A DNA stretch of 64,000 bases from Deminuibacter sp966424055 (GTDB lineage Bacteria > Bacteroidota > Bacteroidia > Chitinophagales > Chitinophagaceae): NCBI GenBank assembly GCA_966424055.1, contig CBJLMB010000007.1, positions 62,001 through 126,000 on the forward strand, in the 5' to 3' direction. The notes under the pieces were generated by a model. That model saw nothing but the letters and a program-made list of their open reading frames with translations. It was not told the DNA's origin and ran no database searches. A program made the position numbers and the translations under genes. Positions within the stretch are counted from its first letter, which is position 1; the number at the start of each line of letters is the position of its first letter. Shown in pieces: positions 5,932 through 14,941 of the stretch.

Positions 5932-6696
5932 ATGTTTACATTAAAACAAAAAACTGCTGTGGTAACAGGCGCAGGCAGTGGCATTGGCAAAGCAGTGGCT
6001 TTATTGTTTGCTCAGCAGGGCGCAGCAGTACATGTATTTGACCTGAATGAAGAAAGTACCCGGCTTACGGTACAGGAGATCCGTGATGCGGGTGGTACAG
6101 CTGAAGCGCATGTGGTAGATGTAACCCGCCAGCAACAGGTGATCGATGCATTTCAGGGTATCGGTAAAATTGATATACTGGTGAACAGCGCGGGTATATC
6201 GCATATCGGTAAGGTAGAGACCACTTCTGAGGCCGATTTTGATAAGATCTATCATGTAAATGTAAAAGGCGTGTACAACTGCCTGTATGCCGCCATCCCT
6301 TTAATGAAGCAGGCCAAATCGGGCGTAATACTCAATATGTCGTCTATCGCTGCAGTAGTAGGGCTGCCCGACCGTTTTGCTTATTCCATGAGCAAAGGGG
6401 CTGTATATGGCATGACCTTATCGGTGGCCAAGGATTATATCCAGGACAATATCCGCTGTAACTGTATTTCACCTGCACGTGTGCATACACCTTTTGTAGA
6501 TGGCTTCCTGGCCAAAAACTATCCCGGCAAAGAGCAGGAAATGTTTGACAAGCTTTCCAAAACACAACCTATCGGCCGTATGGCCAAACCTGAAGAAATA
6601 GCAGGGCTCATCCTGTATCTTTGTTCAGATGAGGCTTCTTTTATTACAGGATCTGATTACCCCATCGATGGCGGGTTTATCAAGCTGAATAATTAA
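5932..6696 (+). CDS. SDR oxidoreductase, probable 2-keto-3-deoxy-L-fuconate dehydrogenase
   Basis: A 254-residue classical short-chain dehydrogenase: TGAGSGIG near residues 12-19 for NAD(P), NSAG in the middle, YSMSK catalytic Tyr/Lys near 155, and PIDGGF at the end. The stretch PARVHTPFVDGFLAKNYPG is typical of SDRs in oxidative fucose and rhamnose clusters, which oxidise 2-keto-3-deoxy-L-fuconate to the 2,4-diketo acid. The assignment to that step rests on context with the FAH hydrolase that follows. ATG 5890 is in frame but adds a non-conserved leader, so ATG 5932 is preferred. Confidence 0.75.
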   Translation: MFTLKQKTAVVTGAGSGIGKAVALLFAQQGAAVHVFDLNEESTRLTVQEIRDAGGTAEAHVVDVTRQQQVIDAFQGIGKIDILVNSAGISHIGKVETTSEADFDKIYHVNVKGVYNCLYAAIPLMKQAKSGVILNMSSIAAVVGLPDRFAYSMSKGAVYGMTLSVAKDYIQDNIRCNCISPARVHTPFVDGFLAKNYPGKEQEMFDKLSKTQPIGRMAKPEEIAGLILYLCSDEASFITGSDYPIDGGFIKLNN

Positions 6697-6727
6697 GCGG
6701 ATACCAATTTTCCAAAACAATATAAGA

Positions 6728-6780
6728 AGAACCCGGCATCATACTTTGCCTGTAGAACGGAGCAGGCCTGCAGGGTTCTG
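6728..6780 (+). promoter_or_regulatory. stem-loop in the leader of the FAH-family gene
   Basis: AGAACCC (6728-6734) pairs with GGGTTCT (6773-6779), and inside it GCCTG can pair with CAGGC. ATACTTTG inside the loop resembles a Bacteroidota -7 box. The element lies between the SDR stop and the FAH gene start (6810) and could be an attenuator-like structure or an internal promoter. Only the pairing is observed; the role is inference. Confidence 0.3.
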
Positions 6781-6809
6781 TTTGACAACCAAAAAATAAA
6801 TGTGAACAA

Positions 6810-7667
6810 ATGAAACTGTTTAGATTCGGAGACCTTAACAAGGAAAAAGCCGGGGTAGTGCTGAATGAGAAACTGTATGATGTATCAGCTTTCGGAGAAG
6901 ATTATAATGAGCAGTTTTTTGAAACAGGGGGATTGCAGCGTTTGCAGGCGTATATTAAAACAAATGAGGCTTCACTGAAAGAGATACCAGCCGGCAGCCG
7001 GCTGGGCAGTGCTGTTGCCAGGCCTTCTAAGATCGTTTGTATCGGCCTTAATTATGCCGATCATGCAAAGGAAACAGGCGCTGCCCTGCCACCGGAGCCC
7101 GTAATATTTTTCAAATCCACCACCGCACTTTGCGGCCCGTTCGATGATATCGTGATACCGAAAAATTCACAGAAAACCGATTGGGAAGTGGAGCTTGCTG
7201 TAGTGATCGGTAAAAAAGCCTCTTATGTGGATGAGGCCGGTGCAATGGATCATGTAGCCGGCTACTGCCTGCACAATGATGTAAGTGAAAGGGAATTCCA
7301 GATTGAGCGCAATGGCACTTGGGATAAAGGAAAGGGCTGCGATACTTTTGCACCTATGGGCCCTTACCTTGTTACCAGCGACGAGCTAAAAGATGTAAAC
7401 AACCTGCGCCTCTGGTTAACACTGAATGGTAAAACCATGCAGGATGGTACAACTGCCAACCTGATATTCAAAATACCTTTCCTGGTTTCGTATGTCAGCC
7501 AGTTTATGACGCTGCTTCCGGGAGATGTGATCTCTACCGGGACACCCGCCGGTGTAGGCCTGGGCATGAATCCGCAGGTATACCTGAAACCAGGCGATGT
7601 GGTAGAACTGGGAATTGATGGATTGGGAACCGCCAAACAAAAACTGGTTGCTTATGCCCCGCATTGA
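6810..7667 (+). CDS. FAH-family hydrolase, probable 2,4-diketo-3-deoxy-L-fuconate hydrolase
   Basis: A 285-residue fumarylacetoacetate-hydrolase-fold protein: RPSKIVCIGLNYADHAKE starts the fold, DWEVELAVVIG carries the metal-binding Glu residues, and LLPGDVISTGTPAGVG is the C-terminal family motif. In oxidative deoxysugar pathways this family cleaves the diketo acid to pyruvate and L-lactate. Here it follows the SDR and overlaps the lactonase gene by 14 bases, which supports one operon. Other FAH activities (acylpyruvase, ureidoglycolate lyase) cannot be excluded by sequence alone. Confidence 0.82.
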   Translation: MKLFRFGDLNKEKAGVVLNEKLYDVSAFGEDYNEQFFETGGLQRLQAYIKTNEASLKEIPAGSRLGSAVARPSKIVCIGLNYADHAKETGAALPPEPVIFFKSTTALCGPFDDIVIPKNSQKTDWEVELAVVIGKKASYVDEAGAMDHVAGYCLHNDVSEREFQIERNGTWDKGKGCDTFAPMGPYLVTSDELKDVNNLRLWLTLNGKTMQDGTTANLIFKIPFLVSYVSQFMTLLPGDVISTGTPAGVGLGMNPQVYLKPGDVVELGIDGLGTAKQKLVAYAPH

Positions 7668-8487
7668 TGCGCACCAGCATTTCTGGGAATATGATGCTGT
7701 CAGGGATAGCTGGATCACGGATGAAATGACCGCCATTCGGCGCGATTTTCTGCCCGCCGATCTCGGCCCTGTTCTTGATAAAAACAATTTTGACGGCTGT
7801 ATCGTTGTTCAATCCGATCAGTCGGAACAACATAATGAATGGCTGCTTTCTCTTGCCGTGCAAGCGCCTTTTATTAAAGGGATCGTTGGCTGGGTCGATT
7901 TGCAGGCCGCTGATATTCAAGAGCGGCTGGCATATTACCGCCGCTTTCCCGCTATCAAAGGTTTCAGGCATATTCTCCAGGGCGAGGAAGACCGTGCACT
8001 GATGCTCCGCCCGGCTTTTACCAATGGTATCGCTGCACTGGGTGAGCAGGGCTATACGTATGATATTTTAATTTTTCCTGATCAGCTGGTTTTTGCTGCT
8101 GAACTGGTGGCCCGGTTTCCCGACCAGCTGTTTGTAGTGGACCATATTGCCAAACCTTATATCAGGGACAGGCAGATAGATGGCTGGGAAGCGGATATCC
8201 GCGCACTGGCCGCCCATCCCAATGTATACTGCAAGGTATCTGGCATGGTTACAGAAGCCGATTATCAACACTGGAAGAAAGCGCATTTTACACCTTATCT
8301 CGATGTAGTTACGGAAGCATTCGGTACACAGCGGCTAATGTATGGTTCTGACTGGCCGGTATGCCTGGTAGCAGCTTCTTATGCATCGATGTTGTCGATC
8401 GTGGAAGACTATTACAGCCATTTCAGCAGCGATGAGCAGGAGGCTATTTTCGGCGGTAATGCCGCATCATTTTACAAGATTAATTAA
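7654..8487 (+). CDS. amidohydrolase 2 family, probable L-fuconolactone hydrolase
   Basis: A 277-residue metal-dependent TIM-barrel hydrolase. HQHFW (residues 6-10) gives the first metal ligands; VDHIAKP, CKVSGM and YGSDWPV follow in the expected order. Relatives open L-fuconolactone or L-rhamnonolactone to the acid, the step after sugar oxidation. The start is ATG 7654 (MPRIDAHQHFW), which lies inside the 3' end of the FAH gene in another frame (14-base overlap). The in-frame ATG at 7615 would add 13 unconserved residues. The downstream SDR starts six bases after its stop. Confidence 0.82.
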   Translation: MPRIDAHQHFWEYDAVRDSWITDEMTAIRRDFLPADLGPVLDKNNFDGCIVVQSDQSEQHNEWLLSLAVQAPFIKGIVGWVDLQAADIQERLAYYRRFPAIKGFRHILQGEEDRALMLRPAFTNGIAALGEQGYTYDILIFPDQLVFAAELVARFPDQLFVVDHIAKPYIRDRQIDGWEADIRALAAHPNVYCKVSGMVTEADYQHWKKAHFTPYLDVVTEAFGTQRLMYGSDWPVCLVAASYASMLSIVEDYYSHFSSDEQEAIFGGNAASFYKIN

Positions 8488-8492
8488 CCACT

Positions 8493-9281
8493 ATGGATCT
8501 TCAGTTAAAAGATAAAATCATTGTTGTATCTGGCGGCGCCAAGGGAATAGGAGAGGGCATCGCAAGGGTACTGGCAGCTGAAGGCGCTATCCCGGTTATC
8601 CTGGGCCGCAATGCCGCCGACAATGAACAAACTGTTGCCGCTATTGAGAAAGCCGGTGGTAAAGCCGGCCAGGTAGTAGCCGAATTGGCAGAGCCACAGG
8701 CATGCGAGGAGGCCATCCGCCAGGTGCTCGCAAAATGGAACCGCATCGACGGACTGGTGAATAATGCCGGGCTGAACGATGGTGTAGGACTGGAATCGGG
8801 CGGATATGAGCAGTTTATTGCATCACTGCATAAAAGCCTGGTACATTATTACCTGCTGGCTCATTTTGCATTACCGGCATTGAAACAATCGAAAGGCGCT
8901 ATTGTGAATATCAGCTCTAAAACAGCAGAAACAGGGCAGGGTAATACTTCCGGTTATGCGGCCTCTAATGGCGGCCGCAATGCACTTACCCGCGAATGGG
9001 CCGTAGAACTGTTGAAATATGGTATAAGGGTTAATGCCATCATTGTAGCCGAATGCTGGACACCGCAATATGAAAAATGGATACAGACATTGAGCAATGC
9101 AGAGGAAAAATTAAGAGAGATCACCGGCAGGATACCACTGGGGAACAGGATGACAACATCCGAAGAAATAGCTTATACAACCGCTTTTTTACTATCTGAT
9201 AAATCAAGTCATACCACCGGCCAACTCATTCATGTAGACGGTGGCTATGTACACCTCGACCGCGCCCTCGCAAATGCATGA
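8493..9281 (+). CDS. SDR, probable L-fucose dehydrogenase with Asn at the usual Lys
   Basis: A 262-residue short-chain dehydrogenase: SGGAKGIG at 13-20, NNAG, VNISSK with the catalytic Ser near 141, and HVDGGY near the C-terminus. The active-site motif reads Tyr155-Ala-Ala-Ser-Asn159, so the usual YxxxK lysine is Asn. The distal part AECWTPQYEKW resembles sugar (L-fucose) dehydrogenases. It would oxidise L-fucose to the lactone for the preceding lactonase. The missing Lys may be a feature of this subfamily or may mean altered catalysis; context favours an active enzyme. Confidence 0.72.
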   Translation: MDLQLKDKIIVVSGGAKGIGEGIARVLAAEGAIPVILGRNAADNEQTVAAIEKAGGKAGQVVAELAEPQACEEAIRQVLAKWNRIDGLVNNAGLNDGVGLESGGYEQFIASLHKSLVHYYLLAHFALPALKQSKGAIVNISSKTAETGQGNTSGYAASNGGRNALTREWAVELLKYGIRVNAIIVAECWTPQYEKWIQTLSNAEEKLREITGRIPLGNRMTTSEEIAYTTAFLLSDKSSHTTGQLIHVDGGYVHLDRALANA

Positions 9282-9291
9282 AGGGGAGTGG

Positions 9292-9822
9292 TTGATTGGT
9301 TGAGTGGGAATTAGGAATATGTTGAATGGTTAGATTGTTGAATGGTTAATTGGTTGGATAGTTGAATGGTTGAGTGGGAATATCAGACGTCTATAGTTAT
9401 TCCTAGTGCAACTAACTTGCGATTCACCACTCGCGACTAGCGAAATGATTGGTTGAATGGTTGATTAGTTGAATTGTTGAATTGTTGAATGGTTGAATGG
9501 TTGAATTGTTGAATGGTTGAGTTGGAATATCAGACGTCTATAGTTATTCCTAGTGCAACTAACTCGCCATTCACCACTCGCGACTAGCGAAATGATTGGT
9601 TGAATGGTTGATTAGTTGAATTGTTGAATGGTTGAATTGTTGAATGGTTGAATTGTTGAATGGTTGAGTTGGAATATCAGGCGTCTATATTTATTCCCAG
9701 TATAACTAACTTGCGATTCACCACTAGCGACTGGCGAAATGATTGGTTGAATGGTTGATTAGTTGAATTGTTGAATGGTTGAGTTGGAATATCAGGCGTC
9801 TATATTTATTCCCAGCACGATA
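9292..9822. repeat. tandem 147/115-bp units built on TTGAATGG octamers
   Basis: Between the SDR and the alcohol dehydrogenase the sequence is repetitive at two scales. Octamers TTGAATGG, TTGAATTG and TTGATTAG are strung together. A non-octamer island of about 75 bases beginning GGAATATCAGRCGTCTATA recurs at about 9377, 9524, 9671 and 9786, that is with periods 147, 147 and 115. The shorter last period reflects fewer octamers, as expected from slippage or unequal exchange. No coding frame is supported. Related octamers occur at 16937-17290. Confidence 0.85.
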
Positions 9823-9864
9823 AGCAGATGACCGGCATTTATTTTTATTAACAAAAACACGCAC

Positions 9865-10881
9865 ATGAACACGCTGGTTTGTACAACACCCGGGCAACTT
9901 GAATACCAGGAACAAAGTTTTCCTGTTCTGCAGAGCGGGCAGGCTTTACTGGCTATTAAAAGAATAGGTATCTGCGGAACTGACCTTCATGCTTATGAAG
10001 GCACACAGCCTTATTTCAGCTATCCGCGTATATTGGGACATGAATTGGCTGCCGTGATTGCCGACCCCGGCAGTGCCAACGGTTTTGTTAAAGGGGAAGC
10101 AGTAACCATCATCCCTTATTTTCATTGCGGTAATTGTATTGCCTGTAATAATGGCAAACCCAATTGCTGTACATCCATGCAGGTTTGCGGGGTACATGTA
10201 GATGGTGGTATGGTCGAATACCTGGCAGTGCCTGCAAATGCACTGGTGCATGGTGGCAACCTGGGCTATGATGAGCTGGCATTGGTTGAGCCCCTGGCCA
10301 TCGGCGCCCATGGCATCCGCCGTGCGGGTGTTCAACCGGGTGAGTTTGTACTGGTTATTGGTGCAGGCCCCATAGGATTGGGAACGATGGAGTTTGCCCG
10401 TATCGCCGGCGCCGAAGTAATTGCCATGGATGTTAATGAACACCGGCTATTTTTTTGTCAGGATAAATTAAATGTTAAACATACAATTAATGTGACCGGA
10501 GGGGATGTAGAAACGCAGCTTCGCCGGATAACGAAAGGAAATATGCCCACGGTGGTGATCGACGCTACAGGAAACCTGAAAGCTATCAACAATGCCTTTC
10601 AATACATGGCACATGGAGCCCGGTATGTACTGATAGGGTTGCAGAAAGCTGATATCAGTTTCAGTCATCCCGAGTTTCACAAACGGGAAGCCACCCTTAT
10701 GAGCAGCCGCAATGCCACCCGCGCCGATTTTGAACATGTAATGGATAGCCTGGAAAAAGGGCTGGTCAATCCCTCCACGTATATCACCCACAGGGTCTCC
10801 TTTGGGGAGGTGAAAACCCATTTTGCCAGCTGGCTCGATCCAGGGAATGGGGTGATCAAAGCCATGGTGAACATGGATTGA
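9865..10881 (+). CDS. zinc-dependent medium-chain alcohol dehydrogenase
   Basis: A 338-residue MDR-family dehydrogenase. GICGTDLHAYEG and GHE give catalytic zinc ligands, CGNCIACNNGKPNCC supplies the four structural-zinc cysteines, and VIGAGPIGLG is the Rossmann cofactor motif. Close families oxidise sugar alcohols, L-galactonate, threonine or related polyols. It lies just after the deoxysugar operon but is separated from it by 580 bases of repeats, so it may or may not be co-transcribed. A role in deoxysugar or lactate-side metabolism is inferred from position only. Confidence 0.8.
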   Translation: MNTLVCTTPGQLEYQEQSFPVLQSGQALLAIKRIGICGTDLHAYEGTQPYFSYPRILGHELAAVIADPGSANGFVKGEAVTIIPYFHCGNCIACNNGKPNCCTSMQVCGVHVDGGMVEYLAVPANALVHGGNLGYDELALVEPLAIGAHGIRRAGVQPGEFVLVIGAGPIGLGTMEFARIAGAEVIAMDVNEHRLFFCQDKLNVKHTINVTGGDVETQLRRITKGNMPTVVIDATGNLKAINNAFQYMAHGARYVLIGLQKADISFSHPEFHKREATLMSSRNATRADFEHVMDSLEKGLVNPSTYITHRVSFGEVKTHFASWLDPGNGVIKAMVNMD

Positions 10882-11012
10882 TTGCGCCGGCCACAGCTGT
10901 ATTGCCGGTATTATAATCCCTGCCAGAGAACAGAAAGGTATTGACTGAATAAAATTATAATTGTATATTTGACAATAAAGCTATACGCTTCTTTTCTTAG
11001 TGTTTGTGGTGA

Positions 11013-11047
11013 TAAAAAACAAACCCTGCCGCTTATCGGCGGGGTTT
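11013..11047 (-). terminator. minus-strand terminator of the STN protein gene
   Basis: AAACCCTGCCG (11021-11031) pairs with CGGCGGGGTTT (11037-11047), one G-T wobble, loop CTTAT. On the minus strand the stem is followed by GTTTTTT. It lies 66 bases past the minus-strand stop at 11114 and may also help end plus-strand transcription from the dehydrogenase gene. Confidence 0.82.
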
Positions 11048-11113
11048 ACTGTATATGGCCGTTCCTGTGTAAAATGAAGTTCGTATACCGGGCGCCTTAG
11101 GGTAAAATTTGAC

Positions 11114-13171
11114 TTATTGTGCCGGCCGGCTGATCTGTATATTGTAGCCGAGCCGGAATGCAAGCAGGTTGGGATAACCCGTCTGGGCATAAGTTTCATA
11201 CTTCAAGGCAATATCGAAACTTTTACCAAGCTCGGTACCCACCTGGGATGTCCAGATGAAAAAATTGGATTTTTGATGAAAAGCAAAGCCCATTCCCACT
11301 TCAGCACCTACATAAAAATGCCTGCCGATAAAAGCCTTTGCTCCTGCTTTAACAGGAATGGCGTATATATCGGTATAATGCTGGTTAAAGGTGGTGGTGT
11401 CTTTAAAATGCACAAAACCTGCAGAGAAAACAGCAGAAATATTATTGGGATAATCTTTCTGTACACTGATATCACCACCCAGGCTGCCTGTTGATGGAAT
11501 AGAGATGGATGTGCCGGGACTAAAACCAATACCCAGGCGCCAGTCTTTCGAATGGCGTGCTGCCTGCAGGCTTTTAGAGGCCGGTGCAAAAAATGATTCA
11601 AGGGTAATACCAGCCTGCCAGCCCATCCATTGTTTTTTGGCTTTTTGTCCCCGCGATAAGGCCACACGGTAATCTTCCGCAGACACAATGCTTTTGTATC
11701 CTTCTGCAGGCTTATCGCTATTGGTATACCAATTGTAATTGGGACCAACGAACAGGCTGAGTTTTTTGAAGGGCTTAATGTTCAGATAGGCTTTGGCCTG
11801 CAGCAAACGGTTGTCGAATGAAGTGAGGCGGATCAGCTGGTAATTGACTTCGGTGGATAACCATAGTTTGTTGCTGAAAAGGAAATCGTGCCCCAGGCCC
11901 CATCCGATGGTAGATATTTTTGTGTTGCCCGAAATATTGCCGCCTGCCAGTAGTGTACTGTATAGCTGGGATGTGCCTGTTTTAAATTCGATCTGGGCAT
12001 CCAGCAGGTCAGTGGCAAAAAACGACAGTTTACGGTAGCCGCCACGCACCAGGTTCAGCAAACCGATGCTATAACCGCCGGTCGTATCAACAATATTGAT
12101 CAGCCCGATCTGTACACCTTTCAGTTTGGCGGCATAATTACACATAGGGGCTATCTGTACACCGGATACCTGGCCGTTTACTTTATTGAGCAAACCGGTA
12201 ACCTGTACACCCCGCAGTGTATCTTCCACCAGGTTATGCACCGAAGATGCCTGGAACCCTGTGAGTGAGCCACCTACCACATTGAGCGCCCCGGCCATTT
12301 GTATATAGCGCGCACTTTTTTTGTTGATATTGAAAAGGCCGCCTGCTTCAAATCCATTAACCCCCGCTGTATAACCACCGAGCGCATTCAGTGAAAATTT
12401 ATTCACCACCTGTGTACTAAGGCTGCCATGTGTGCTGAGCCCGGGGGTAAGGGATACCTGGAAAGGCTTGCTGGCAAAAAAGTTCCGCAGGTTTAAACTC
12501 TGCAGTCGCTGCCTGGAAGACAGCAGTAGTTGCGACAGCCAGTTTTTGTTCATGTTGGCTGAAACCACCAAGGGATGCAGTTCGGTGAGCTGGGCGTATA
12601 ACACTACATGAAGCTCCTGGTCGGTACCAGGTGTAATATGTATGGATGTATCGGTATAACCCACCCTGCCTATGTTGAGGAGCGGTGCGGTATACCTGTT
12701 TTTCAACTGCAGCCTGAAATGCCCCTGTTCATCGGTAATAGCTGATACCAGCTGGTTGCGTTCGAACACACTGGCATCGGGAACGGCATTGCCGGCACTG
12801 TCTTTGACAAAACCGCTTACCACATAGCTGGTGTTGGCCTGTACGGCAGTTGCTGCCTGGATAATGAGATAATTGCCCGTTTCTGTATACTGGTATTGCT
12901 GCCTGAATAAAAGATGAAGAACCTGCTGCACGCGCTGGTTGCTGACAGTAACCGATACCAGGCTGTCTTCTTTCAGTAAATGGCTGTTGTAGGAAAAATA
13001 AAAACCGCCTTGCTTGCCAATCTCCTGCAAAACACGTGATACAGGCACCTGCTGCATGGTCAGTGATATTTTTTTGTCCAGCAACTGCTGCGCACGACCC
13101 GGTAAAACGGCCAGCAGCATCAACAGGCCAGCAAAAAGTATTTTTAACAGGCAAGTGGTTTTGTTGGCCAT
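11114..13171 (-). CDS. STN/carboxypeptidase-regulatory outer-membrane protein
   Basis: A 685-residue protein with a signal peptide ending in GRAQQ. An STN domain follows (about 30-105, VSRVLQEIGKQGGFYFSYN), then a carboxypeptidase-type beta-sandwich (about 115-195). Next is a glycine-rich repeat zone with GLLNKVNGQVSGVQIAP and GVQIGLINIVDTTGGYSIGL, and finally beta-strand-rich sequence consistent with an outer-membrane barrel. This architecture is common in Bacteroidota, and many members have no known substrate. No SusC/SusD partner or FecR neighbour lies beside it. It is a single gene with its own terminator. Molecular function unknown. Confidence 0.72.
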   Translation of the reverse strand: MANKTTCLLKILFAGLLMLLAVLPGRAQQLLDKKISLTMQQVPVSRVLQEIGKQGGFYFSYNSHLLKEDSLVSVTVSNQRVQQVLHLLFRQQYQYTETGNYLIIQAATAVQANTSYVVSGFVKDSAGNAVPDASVFERNQLVSAITDEQGHFRLQLKNRYTAPLLNIGRVGYTDTSIHITPGTDQELHVVLYAQLTELHPLVVSANMNKNWLSQLLLSSRQRLQSLNLRNFFASKPFQVSLTPGLSTHGSLSTQVVNKFSLNALGGYTAGVNGFEAGGLFNINKKSARYIQMAGALNVVGGSLTGFQASSVHNLVEDTLRGVQVTGLLNKVNGQVSGVQIAPMCNYAAKLKGVQIGLINIVDTTGGYSIGLLNLVRGGYRKLSFFATDLLDAQIEFKTGTSQLYSTLLAGGNISGNTKISTIGWGLGHDFLFSNKLWLSTEVNYQLIRLTSFDNRLLQAKAYLNIKPFKKLSLFVGPNYNWYTNSDKPAEGYKSIVSAEDYRVALSRGQKAKKQWMGWQAGITLESFFAPASKSLQAARHSKDWRLGIGFSPGTSISIPSTGSLGGDISVQKDYPNNISAVFSAGFVHFKDTTTFNQHYTDIYAIPVKAGAKAFIGRHFYVGAEVGMGFAFHQKSNFFIWTSQVGTELGKSFDIALKYETYAQTGYPNLLAFRLGYNIQISRPAQ

Positions 13172-13265
13172 TGAATGCAGAGGTTAATCATCCGTTCTTA
13201 TTCCATTAGCAGGGATCTGTAAAGATAAGGCTTTTGATCTGCTGTGTCTGAACTGTCCAGCCTGC

Positions 13266-14312
13266 TTAATGGGCAGGCTTTTTTTGAGATGCTGAAGAAT
13301 TGCGGATGAACAGCTCTGTTGGCAATACCTGTGTATCGAACTGCCTGACCGGCCTTTTGGCTTCTATCAGTTCAAGCAGCAGGTTGATGGCCAGTTGGCC
13401 CATTTCAAATGCAGGTTGTTTAATGATGGTGAGCGAGGGGTTGAGCAGCTCTGTAAGTTCTGAATTGGAGAAGCCTGCCAGCGCGATATCTTCCGGTACC
13501 CTGATCTTTTTGGATTGCAGGTAACGCAGGCAGCCCGTAGTAAGTTTATCAGATGCCGCAAAAATAGCATCGGGCCGGGGCTTTAATTTGAACAGCTGGT
13601 CCAGGGCCTGCTCCAGCTCTTTATAAATCATACCGCCATGCGTACAATATTTGACCAGGTTTTTATCCAGGCCAATGGCATGGTCTGCCAGTGCCTGCTG
13701 GTAACCGGCAGTGCGGTCCTGCGCAATGGATAAATAAGAGGAATTGGCAATATTGGCAATCCGCCTGTAGCCATTGCCAATGAGATGGGTGATGATATCG
13801 TAGGCCCCGGTAAAATTGTCTGCAATTACTTTATGCGTGGCAATATCATGCACGATACGGTCGTAAAATACGATGGGGAAACCCTTTGCATGAAGCGCTT
13901 TCAGGTGCCCGAAATCCTGTGTTTCGGTCGATACAGAAATCAGCAGCCCGTCAATAGAACGGGAGGACAGGTACTGAAGATCGAATACTTCACGCTCATA
14001 CGATTCATGGCTTTGGGAGATAATGATGTTATACCCCTTGTTATAGGCAATGGATTCTATACCGTCTATCACCTGCGAAAAAAAACTGTTGGCTATTTCG
14101 CAAACCATCACGCCGATAGACCGGCTCCGTTTTTCTTTCAAACTTAAGGCGATGGGATTGGGACGGTAATTGATTTCACGGGCATAATCTTTCACCAGTT
14201 GCTTTGTTTGGGGACTTATTTCATAACTGTCACGCAATGCCCTGGAAACGGTGGAGGTGGAGAGCCCCAATGCTTTGGCGATGTCTTTAATGGTTACAGC
14301 TTCAAATTTCAT
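13266..14312 (-). CDS. LacI-family transcriptional regulator
   Basis: A 348-residue regulator: N-terminal helix-turn-helix VTIKDIAKALGLSTSTVSRA with hinge region NYRPNPIALSLK, then a periplasmic-binding-type effector domain from RSIGVMVCEIANSFFSQV onward. It is divergent from the uronate gene cluster, so the likely effector is a pectin-derived sugar acid, though this is inference. The open frame extends to a TTG at 14324; ATG 14312 (MKFEAVTIKD) matches the family start. A perfect CG-centred palindrome at 14636-14647 is a candidate operator. Confidence 0.88.
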   Translation of the reverse strand: MKFEAVTIKDIAKALGLSTSTVSRALRDSYEISPQTKQLVKDYAREINYRPNPIALSLKEKRSRSIGVMVCEIANSFFSQVIDGIESIAYNKGYNIIISQSHESYEREVFDLQYLSSRSIDGLLISVSTETQDFGHLKALHAKGFPIVFYDRIVHDIATHKVIADNFTGAYDIITHLIGNGYRRIANIANSSYLSIAQDRTAGYQQALADHAIGLDKNLVKYCTHGGMIYKELEQALDQLFKLKPRPDAIFAASDKLTTGCLRYLQSKKIRVPEDIALAGFSNSELTELLNPSLTIIKQPAFEMGQLAINLLLELIEAKRPVRQFDTQVLPTELFIRNSSASQKKPAH

Positions 14313-14635
14313 ATCATTGGTCAATCGGGTGGATGCCCCCAGGCAATGGAATTCAACGCAATCAGGTAAAATTAAGCAAATTTAGGATAGCAGTAATGCT
14401 ATGCAAATAATTGTATAATAGATAATTATATATAACAGGGCATAGCGGTAGCAGGTACCACATGCAATAACTGCATTGATCCATTCCCTGGTATGCACCA
14501 TCTTCAGGTGGCTGGAGGGATGAGTAAAATAATTGTTAATTATACATTTATTTTAATAAATGCCCTCACCTGGCAATTATCTGCTTGCATTGCATAAAAA
14601 ACAGGGTAGGAGGCCTGCCAGGGATAGAAATGAAT

Positions 14636-14647
14636 GAAAACGTTTTC
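14636..14647. promoter_or_regulatory. GAAAACGTTTTC palindrome, candidate LacI-type operator
   Basis: A perfect 12-base palindrome with central CG, embedded in TGAAAACGTTTTCG. It matches the general shape of LacI/GalR-family operators (AAA-CG-TTT core). It lies 53 bases upstream of the small gene at 14700 and 324 bases upstream of the divergent LacI-type gene start. The rest of 14313-14635 is AT-rich with short imperfect inverted repeats (TAATTGTTAATTA near 14530) and no supported gene. Confidence 0.6.
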
Positions 14648-14699
14648 GGTAACGATTGCGTAAAAAAATACATCTCCGGTTTGCGTTACACAAAATAAT

Positions 14700-14930
14700 A
14701 TGAGTAGCATTGTTGTACAGGAAAATGCAAAAAGCATACGGATTTCCGTTCCTGGGCTCGAATTGCTTGCCATTCAGATCAATCCGGTTGCAACAGTTTA
14801 TAGTCAGGTTGGAAAAGCGGTGGCTTCCATTGCGCAATCAGTTTTTACAATGCAGGCAGGAATGGTTACAGCAAAGCTGATAATACAAATTGGTACAAAG
14901 TTTTTAGGTTTTAGAATAAAGCAATCTTGA
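14700..14930 (+). CDS. small protein of unknown function, 76 residues
   Basis: An ATG-initiated 76-codon frame beginning MSSIVVQENAKSIRISVPG, with a moderately hydrophobic, Ala/Val/Ile-rich centre (VATVYSQVGKAVASIAQSV) and a basic end (GFRIKQS). It has no signal peptide and no family I recognise. Support for a real gene comes from context: a CG-centred operator-like palindrome 53 bases upstream, and a strong intrinsic terminator starting 11 bases after the stop. It sits between the LacI-type regulator and the uronate operon and could be under the same control. Coding status needs homologues. Confidence 0.55.
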   Translation: MSSIVVQENAKSIRISVPGLELLAIQINPVATVYSQVGKAVASIAQSVFTMQAGMVTAKLIIQIGTKFLGFRIKQS

Positions 14931-14941
14931 TTGAAAAGCAA

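Noticed and set aside
9292..9822. CRISPR array
   Set aside because: The repeated islands are adjacent to repetitive octamers rather than to unique spacers, and no cas gene is present. It is a tandem repeat.
14700..14930. Small gene as a RebB-like (R-body) protein
   Set aside because: There is only a vague resemblance in the alanine/valine-rich centre, and no other reb genes are present.
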